Shown: piece by piece, positions 4,240 to 8,412 of the stretch
How positions within the stretch are numbered: position 1 is the first letter of the stretch
Layout: each line of letters starts with the position of its first letter
NCBI GenBank assembly: GCA_016839345.1
Contig: JAEOUL010000133.1
Coordinates: 1 to 8,412 of the forward strand
Direction of reading: 5' to 3'
DNA length: 8,412 nt
Source: Candidatus Thorarchaeota archaeon
GTDB taxonomy: Archaea > Asgardarchaeota > Thorarchaeia > Thorarchaeales > Thorarchaeaceae
The notes under the pieces: generated by a model
The model's input: the letters and a program-made list of their open reading frames with translations, nothing else
Told to the model about the DNA's origin: nothing
Database searches by the model: none
Program-made: the position numbers and the translations under genes

Positions 4240-7048
4240 GTATAGTAACGATATCGATTACGCATTGCAGCAACTGAACACCTCAATGGAGGGTCTCTCG
4301 AGCAATGAAGCAGACGCACGATTGGCCAAGTATGGTCCAAACGAACTCATAGAGACTGGAGGTATCAGTCCCCTTCGTATGTTTCTGGAGCAATTCACTG
4401 ACCCAATGGTCATCATTTTGATTATTGCCATTGGAATCTCGCTGATGACATCTTTTCTTGATCCCACCCATGGCGAAAGTGGCGTCATTGATGCCATCGT
4501 TATTTTTGCTATTGTCATTTTCAATGCAATATTTGGGTTTGTACAGGAGTACAAATCCGAGCAAGCTCTAGAGGCTTTGAAAAACATGGCTGCTCCAAAA
4601 GCTCGTGTGATGCGGGATGGTCTCTGGACAGTTGTTGAATCTAGAAATGTTGTGCCTGGAGATATCATTGGATTTGAAGCAGGAGACAGAGTTGCAGCAG
4701 ATGGTAGAATGGTCTATGCAGTAGGCTTCTCTGCTGATGAAGCTCCTCTTACAGGAGAGTCAATTGCCGTAAGAAAAATGGTTGATCCAATTCATCTTAG
4801 AAGTCCAGTTGTTGGTGACATGAAGAACATGGTCTTTTCTGGCACTACAGTTACAGCAGGCAAAGGTCAAGCAGTTGTGACTTCAACAGGAATGCTGACT
4901 CAATTTGGTAAGATTGCTGAGCTAGTTCAAGAGAGCGAGAAGGATATGACTCCCCTCCAAATGGACTTGGATGACTTAGGAAAGAAATTGGGATTGTTAA
5001 TCATAGCACTCTGCATCATTGTTTTTGGTGCAGAGATTATGCAGCATGTAGCAGCTAGTACAATGGAGGCTTTGTTGGCTGCTATCGCCCTTGCAGTATC
5101 TGCAATCCCTGAAGGTCTTCCAGCTGTTGTTACAATCACGCTAGCAATTGGAGTCCAACGGATGGTCCAAAGAAATGCAATTGTGAGAAGACTTCCCTCT
5201 GTTGAAACCTTGGGTTCTACCACAATTATCTGTTCAGACAAAACTGGTACTATCACGAAAAATGAAATGACTGCTACTACCCTGTTTGTCAATGGAATGA
5301 CTGTTTCTGTTAGTGGAGTAGGTTATAATCGATCTGGGTCGTTCACACGTGCAAGTGAGGAGTTTCAAGCATTGAGTGACCCTCATGTTGTGAAACTACT
5401 TGAGATTGGACAGCTATGTTCTAATTCACTTCTGCAGCCTGATATTACCGGAAAAGCAGATTGGAGTGTTGTTGGTGATCCTACTGAAGGTGCACTTCTT
5501 GTTCTGGCTGAGAAAGCCGGTAAATCCTATGAAGCAACACTTACTGAATACTCCGAAATAACCGAGATATCCTTTGATTCAGCTAGAAAACGGATGACTT
5601 CAATTAATCAAACTGTTACAGGTGGATTGGTAGCTTGTTCAAAGGGTGCTCCTGAGGTTCTCCTCCCCTTATGTACACATATCTATGAAGGTAATCAGGT
5701 TCGTCCACTTTCAGAAAAAGAACGAAATTCCATCATTGAGATAAATGCTGGTTTTGCTGAGAATGCACTACGAGTTCTTGCATTTGCCTACCGACCTCTC
5801 CAAGAAGAGATTTCTGACTGGGAACCTGAGAAAATTGAGCGGAATCTCATTTTTGTGGGACTAGTAGGAATGATTGATCCCCCAAGGGATGAAGTGCGTG
5901 ATGCGATACGGATCTGCAAAATAGCAGGAATCCGTCCTATTATGATAACTGGTGATCACAAACTCACTGCACGTGCCGTGGCTGTTGATGTTGGTTTAAT
6001 TGACCCAGAAGGAGAAGTTCTAAGTGGAACTGATTTGGACCAACTGTCACCTAAGGAATACACTGAAGCAGTCAAACGATGCAATGTGTTCGCACGTGTT
6101 GCACCAGAACATAAACTCCAGATTGTCAGCGCACTCAAATCACATCATGAAGTAGTCGCCATGACTGGAGATGGAGTGAATGATGCACCTGCCATTAAGA
6201 CGGCAGATGTTGGGATTTCCATGGGGATTCGAGGTGCTGACGTTACAAAAGAAGCATCTGATGTCATTCTTACTGATGACAACTTTGCCACTATTGTATC
6301 CGCAGTAGAGAAAGGAAGAGAGATCTACTCAAATATACGAAAATTTGTCAGATTCCTACTCGCTGCGAACTTTGATGAAGTGTTTTTAATATTCACAGTT
6401 ATTATGCTAGGGTTGCCCCTGCCCATAACTGCAATTCAGATTCTTTGGCTTAATCTCGCGACTGATGGTTTTCCAGCATTAGCACTAGGAGTAGACCCTC
6501 CTGAATCTGGAGTAATGGATCGACCACCTCGAAAACCTGGGACAAAGATGATGGATAAAGGAATGGCGTCATTTATCGTCATCGCAGGGCTTACAGCTTT
6601 TCTCGCTTCAGTTACCGTTTTCATGTGGTCTCTGCAAGCTTACGGAGGTTGGATTCCAGGTCTAACAGGTCCTGTGATTGACTGGCAAACAGATATTTCA
6701 ACTATAACAGGTCTGTCTTGGGAACATGTTTTGGCACATGCACGTACAGCAGTGTTTGCTAGTGTTGTCTGTTTCGAGCTTCTATTTGTTTGGAATTGCA
6801 GGGATGAGTATCATCCAGTCTGGAGAACTGAGATTAAAGGATCGAAGGTTCTGATGGGTGCAGTGATACTCTCAGTGATACTAACAATCCTGACAATCTA
6901 CTTCCCACCGATGGCGGGTCTTTTTGAGACTGTGCCAATCAATCTCATAGACTGGGGCGTGATTGTATTAGCCTGTCTTCCAGCTCTCTTGATTCCGCCG
7001 CATATTATATTCGGCCGTTTTCGAAACACAAAAGAAAAGCTGGATTAG
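4229..7048 (+). CDS. SERCA-like P-type (P2A) cation ATPase, probable Ca2+ pump
   Basis: A complete 939-residue integral membrane pump using ATP to export a cation, most likely Ca2+. Order: N-terminal cation-ATPase domain (about 5-60), actuator domain with TGES (175-178), M4 with IPEGLP (293-298), phosphorylation site SDKTGT with D337, nucleotide domain with KGAPE (472-476), hinge MITGDH (572-577) and TGDGVNDAP (646-654), then M5-M10. Ten membrane segments are recognisable. Residues matching both SERCA Ca2+ sites appear present: E295 in M4, N714 and E717 in M5, N742, T745 and D746 in M6 (LWLNLATDG), and E850 in M8 (CFELL). Pumps of the plasma-membrane type lack the M5 glutamate, so a two-ion SERCA-like stoichiometry is possible (inference). 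ATG at 4229 is chosen over TTG at 4205. The 3' end overlaps the convergent lipase gene by 4 bp. Mn2+ or Na+ as substrate cannot be excluded. Confidence 0.96.
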   Translation: MTEWYSNDIDYALQQLNTSMEGLSSNEADARLAKYGPNELIETGGISPLRMFLEQFTDPMVIILIIAIGISLMTSFLDPTHGESGVIDAIVIFAIVIFNAIFGFVQEYKSEQALEALKNMAAPKARVMRDGLWTVVESRNVVPGDIIGFEAGDRVAADGRMVYAVGFSADEAPLTGESIAVRKMVDPIHLRSPVVGDMKNMVFSGTTVTAGKGQAVVTSTGMLTQFGKIAELVQESEKDMTPLQMDLDDLGKKLGLLIIALCIIVFGAEIMQHVAASTMEALLAAIALAVSAIPEGLPAVVTITLAIGVQRMVQRNAIVRRLPSVETLGSTTIICSDKTGTITKNEMTATTLFVNGMTVSVSGVGYNRSGSFTRASEEFQALSDPHVVKLLEIGQLCSNSLLQPDITGKADWSVVGDPTEGALLVLAEKAGKSYEATLTEYSEITEISFDSARKRMTSINQTVTGGLVACSKGAPEVLLPLCTHIYEGNQVRPLSEKERNSIIEINAGFAENALRVLAFAYRPLQEEISDWEPEKIERNLIFVGLVGMIDPPRDEVRDAIRICKIAGIRPIMITGDHKLTARAVAVDVGLIDPEGEVLSGTDLDQLSPKEYTEAVKRCNVFARVAPEHKLQIVSALKSHHEVVAMTGDGVNDAPAIKTADVGISMGIRGADVTKEASDVILTDDNFATIVSAVEKGREIYSNIRKFVRFLLAANFDEVFLIFTVIMLGLPLPITAIQILWLNLATDGFPALALGVDPPESGVMDRPPRKPGTKMMDKGMASFIVIAGLTAFLASVTVFMWSLQAYGGWIPGLTGPVIDWQTDISTITGLSWEHVLAHARTAVFASVVCFELLFVWNCRDEYHPVWRTEIKGSKVLMGAVILSVILTILTIYFPPMAGLFETVPINLIDWGVIVLACLPALLIPPHIIFGRFRNTKEKLD

Positions 7049-7896
7049 GATGGTAGACGCGTGTCAAGCCAACTATATAGGTCTCCAAGAACTTGGTCTC
7101 TCTCTGGTTCTTCATGAATCTCATGATACAGTCCATCGTAGAGCTTCCATGTTTTATCAGCTGAGGCTAGGTTGTCGAAGAACTTGTGGTTCGTTTCATG
7201 GTTTACAACCTTGTCATCTCCTGCTTGCTGTAGTAGGACTGGCATGATAATTCTTGGTGCTGATTCGAGGGCATCTTTGGCAGCCTTGAGAGCTTCGACT
7301 CCAAAACGTGCAGTGCCACTATCAAACCTCAGAGGATCTGTTTCATGACGTTTAACGGTATCTTGATTACGACACATATCTGCATAGTCCACTCCAGTTG
7401 TGAAATATCGCTTAACATTAAGAATTGACAAAAAATTGCCAGCAATCTTCTTTCCAATGCCTATGTCCAATTTCTGACCCATTGCGGGACTTTGCAATAT
7501 TAGACCATCAACAGTTCTAGGGTATCTGATGACATAACGAACAGCATTGATTGCTCCCAATGAGGAACCAAATAGGTAGGTGATCTTGTTGAGGTATCGA
7601 TCCTTTGCTTGCATTACGAGATTTTGAATATCCTCAATATACTCGTCAAAACTCATAACGTGACCCTTTAGTCCCGAATAGTGTCCAAAGCCTCGCAAAT
7701 CCGGGATGAATGCTGTCATCCCATGATTTGCAAGATATTCTCCTACTGATACAAAATCTCCAGCGAGGCTTCCAAACCCATGAAGTAGAATCACGAGCGC
7801 TCTTGGTTTGTCATCATCAGGTCGGTAGACGGCCATGAACATTCGAGTACCATCGAACCCAATATACTTGCTCTCTTCATACTTCATATCAACCAC
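7045..7896 (-). CDS. Alpha/beta hydrolase, monoacylglycerol lipase-like
   Basis: A 283-residue cytoplasmic serine hydrolase of the Hydrolase_4 (serine aminopeptidase S33/lysophospholipase) group. The oxyanion strand LVILLHGFG (34-42), nucleophile elbow GSSLG with S112 (110-114), acid D228 in AGDDKVV (225-231) and H258 in YHEIHEEP (257-264) give a complete catalytic triad, in the arrangement of monoacylglycerol lipases. A cap region lies at about 140-200. It has no signal peptide. It probably cleaves an acyl ester of glycerol or a related lipid; exact substrate is unknown. GTG at 7894-7896 is given as the start, but ATG at 7885-7887 (three codons later) is equally plausible since neither has a good Shine-Dalgarno site and the TATA box implies a very short leader. 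The gene lies 87 bases after a 3-hydroxyacyl-CoA dehydrogenase on the same strand, but its own promoter and an intervening hairpin suggest separate transcription. Confidence 0.92.
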   Translation of the reverse strand: MVDMKYEESKYIGFDGTRMFMAVYRPDDDKPRALVILLHGFGSLAGDFVSVGEYLANHGMTAFIPDLRGFGHYSGLKGHVMSFDEYIEDIQNLVMQAKDRYLNKITYLFGSSLGAINAVRYVIRYPRTVDGLILQSPAMGQKLDIGIGKKIAGNFLSILNVKRYFTTGVDYADMCRNQDTVKRHETDPLRFDSGTARFGVEALKAAKDALESAPRIIMPVLLQQAGDDKVVNHETNHKFFDNLASADKTWKLYDGLYHEIHEEPERDQVLGDLYSWLDTRLPS

Positions 7897-7920
7897 AATC
7901 CGTAATTCAGCTTAATCCGC

Positions 7921-7928
7921 TATTTATC
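7921..7928 (-). promoter_or_regulatory. TATA box of the lipase gene
   Basis: GATAAATA on the minus strand would start transcription near 7898-7900, two to four bases before the GTG or about twelve before the ATG. This fits a leaderless or nearly leaderless message. Confidence 0.55.
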
Positions 7929-7948
7929 TTCGTATGAAAACAAGAGCG

Positions 7949-7972
7949 TGACTGACCCTATTGGGCCAGTCA
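7949..7972 (-). terminator. Hairpin after the 3-hydroxyacyl-CoA dehydrogenase gene
   Basis: On the minus-strand RNA, UGACUGGCCC and GGGUCAGUCA form a 10-bp stem with loop AAUA. Nine pairs are Watson-Crick and one is G-U; on the plus-strand RNA that pair would be A-C. It starts 12 bases after the TAA at 7984-7986 and is followed by a T-rich stretch (CTTGTTTTC). It may end or stabilise the dehydrogenase mRNA and separates it from the lipase promoter. Confidence 0.55.
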
Positions 7973-7983
7973 GAGATTGGGAA

Positions 7984-8412
7984 TTAGAATCTGTTTGGTT
8001 TTGGTGTCTCACCGGAGTAGTCGTAGAAACCCATACCTGATTTACGACCTATCCACCCAGCTCGAACCATCTTCCTGAGGAGAGCTGATGCTCTGTACTT
8101 GCTGTCCTTGAATTCCTCAACGAAGTAGTCACTGATATAGAGCAATGTATCCAGCCCGACAAAATCAGCAAGTGTAAGTGGACCCATTGGCCAGTTAAGA
8201 CCCAGCTTGATAGCAAGGTCCATATCCTCAACTGTTGCAATGCCCTCCTGGATTGCAAAGATTGCTTCATTGATTGCAGGAACTAGTAGCCGATTTACAG
8301 CAAATCCTGGAGCTTCATTGACTAAAACTGTCTTCTTTCCCACCTTGTGAGAAACATCTACGATCACTTTGACCGTCGCATCATCTGTGGCTTGACCCTT
8401 GATGATTTCAAC
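7984..8412 (-). CDS. 3-hydroxyacyl-CoA dehydrogenase, C-terminal part (5' end outside window)
   Basis: The frame is open to the window edge, giving the last 142 residues of a protein usually about 285-315 long. The NAD-dependent enzyme oxidises 3-hydroxyacyl-CoA to 3-ketoacyl-CoA in beta-oxidation, or works in reverse on acetoacetyl-CoA. The fragment opens with VEIIKG, whose glutamate (residue 2) matches the catalytic Glu of the His-Glu pair; the Rossmann part lies outside. It continues with APGFAVNRLLVPAINEA (34-50), with the conserved Asn at 40, then LGLNWPMGPLTLADFVGLD (70-88) and the end motif GRKSGMGFYDYS (122-133), all typical of the 3HCDH C-terminal domain. GTG at 8365-8367 is internal, not the start. 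The fragment shows no frameshift. Its downstream neighbour is the lipase gene; a joint role in acyl-lipid breakdown is inference. HbdA/FadB-type naming cannot be decided from this part. Confidence 0.93.
   Translation of the reverse strand, partial: VEIIKGQATDDATVKVIVDVSHKVGKKTVLVNEAPGFAVNRLLVPAINEAIFAIQEGIATVEDMDLAIKLGLNWPMGPLTLADFVGLDTLLYISDYFVEEFKDSKYRASALLRKMVRAGWIGRKSGMGFYDYSGETPKPNRF

Noticed and set aside
4258..4668. Minus-strand open frame of 136 codons
   Set aside because: It is the complement of the ATPase actuator region and has no family features; the plus-strand protein is clearly real.
4927..5292. Minus-strand open frame of 121 codons with hydrophobic stretches
   Set aside because: Hydrophobicity reflects the complement of ATPase membrane segment M4; no start signal or known domain.
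7085..7096. CCAAG-AA-CTTGG inverted repeat as ATPase terminator
   Set aside because: The stem is short, lies in lipase coding sequence and is followed by a TC-rich stretch, not a T-run.
7050..7247. Plus-strand open frame of 65 codons after the ATPase
   Set aside because: It is antisense to the C-terminal catalytic part of the lipase and has no recognisable feature.
8049..8367. Separate small gene starting at GTG 8365-8367
   Set aside because: The frame runs without a stop to the window edge and the residues before the GTG match the dehydrogenase family, including the catalytic glutamate; the overlapping frame at 8049-8270 is a shadow.
1..8412. Mobile elements, CRISPR arrays, tRNA or rRNA genes, toxin-antitoxin or defence genes
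   Set aside because: No transposase, long terminal repeats, regularly spaced repeats, cloverleaf-like segment or defence domain was seen on either strand.

Overview
This 8.4 kb window reads as a compact stretch of an archaeal chromosome with moderate GC. The archaeal assignment rests on A/T-rich TATA-like boxes (best case TTTAAATA, 861-868) about 25 bases before likely transcription starts, very short leaders, frequent TTG/GTG starts and the gene families present. No rRNA, tRNA or other lineage marker is in the window. An Asgard or other mesophilic euryarchaeal-type genome is only a guess. I saw no mobile element, CRISPR array or RNA gene, and no gene-free stretch exceeds 300 bases; the longest is 169 bp (4060-4228).

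Layout: (1) Minus strand, 3-2246: an MFS transporter, then a PadR-type repressor, then a two-helix membrane protein with a HAAS-type N-terminal domain. PadR and HAAS overlap by ATGA and form a standard regulator/membrane-partner pair; the padR TATA box overlaps the stop codon of the transporter. (2) Plus strand, 2358-3458: an M24B (Xaa-Pro dipeptidase-like) metallopeptidase, divergent from the transporter. (3) Minus strand, 3448-4059: a cysteine-cluster protein of YkgJ type, overlapping the peptidase tail to tail by 11 bp. (4) Plus strand, 4229-7048: a full-length SERCA-like P-type ATPase, probably exporting Ca2+, divergent from the cysteine-cluster gene. (5) Minus strand, 7045-7896: an alpha/beta hydrolase resembling monoacylglycerol lipase, overlapping the ATPase end by 4 bp. 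(6) Minus strand, 7984 to the window edge: the C-terminal part of a 3-hydroxyacyl-CoA dehydrogenase, followed by a strong hairpin.

How they fit together: the transporter/PadR/HAAS cluster looks like a self-regulated efflux or envelope-response module. The lipase and 3-hydroxyacyl-CoA dehydrogenase are consistent with breakdown of acyl esters and fatty acids, although each seems to have its own transcript boundary. The peptidase, cysteine-cluster protein and ATPase have no evident pathway link.

The protein genes are all of known families; I do not see a new multi-gene system. The most unusual signal is non-coding: the control region before the ATPase carries an alternating series of ACTC and GAGT blocks that can form mutually exclusive hairpins around the ribosome-binding site and start codon. 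The second is a hairpin at 7949-7972 whose only imperfect pair becomes a G-U wobble on the minus-strand RNA alone.
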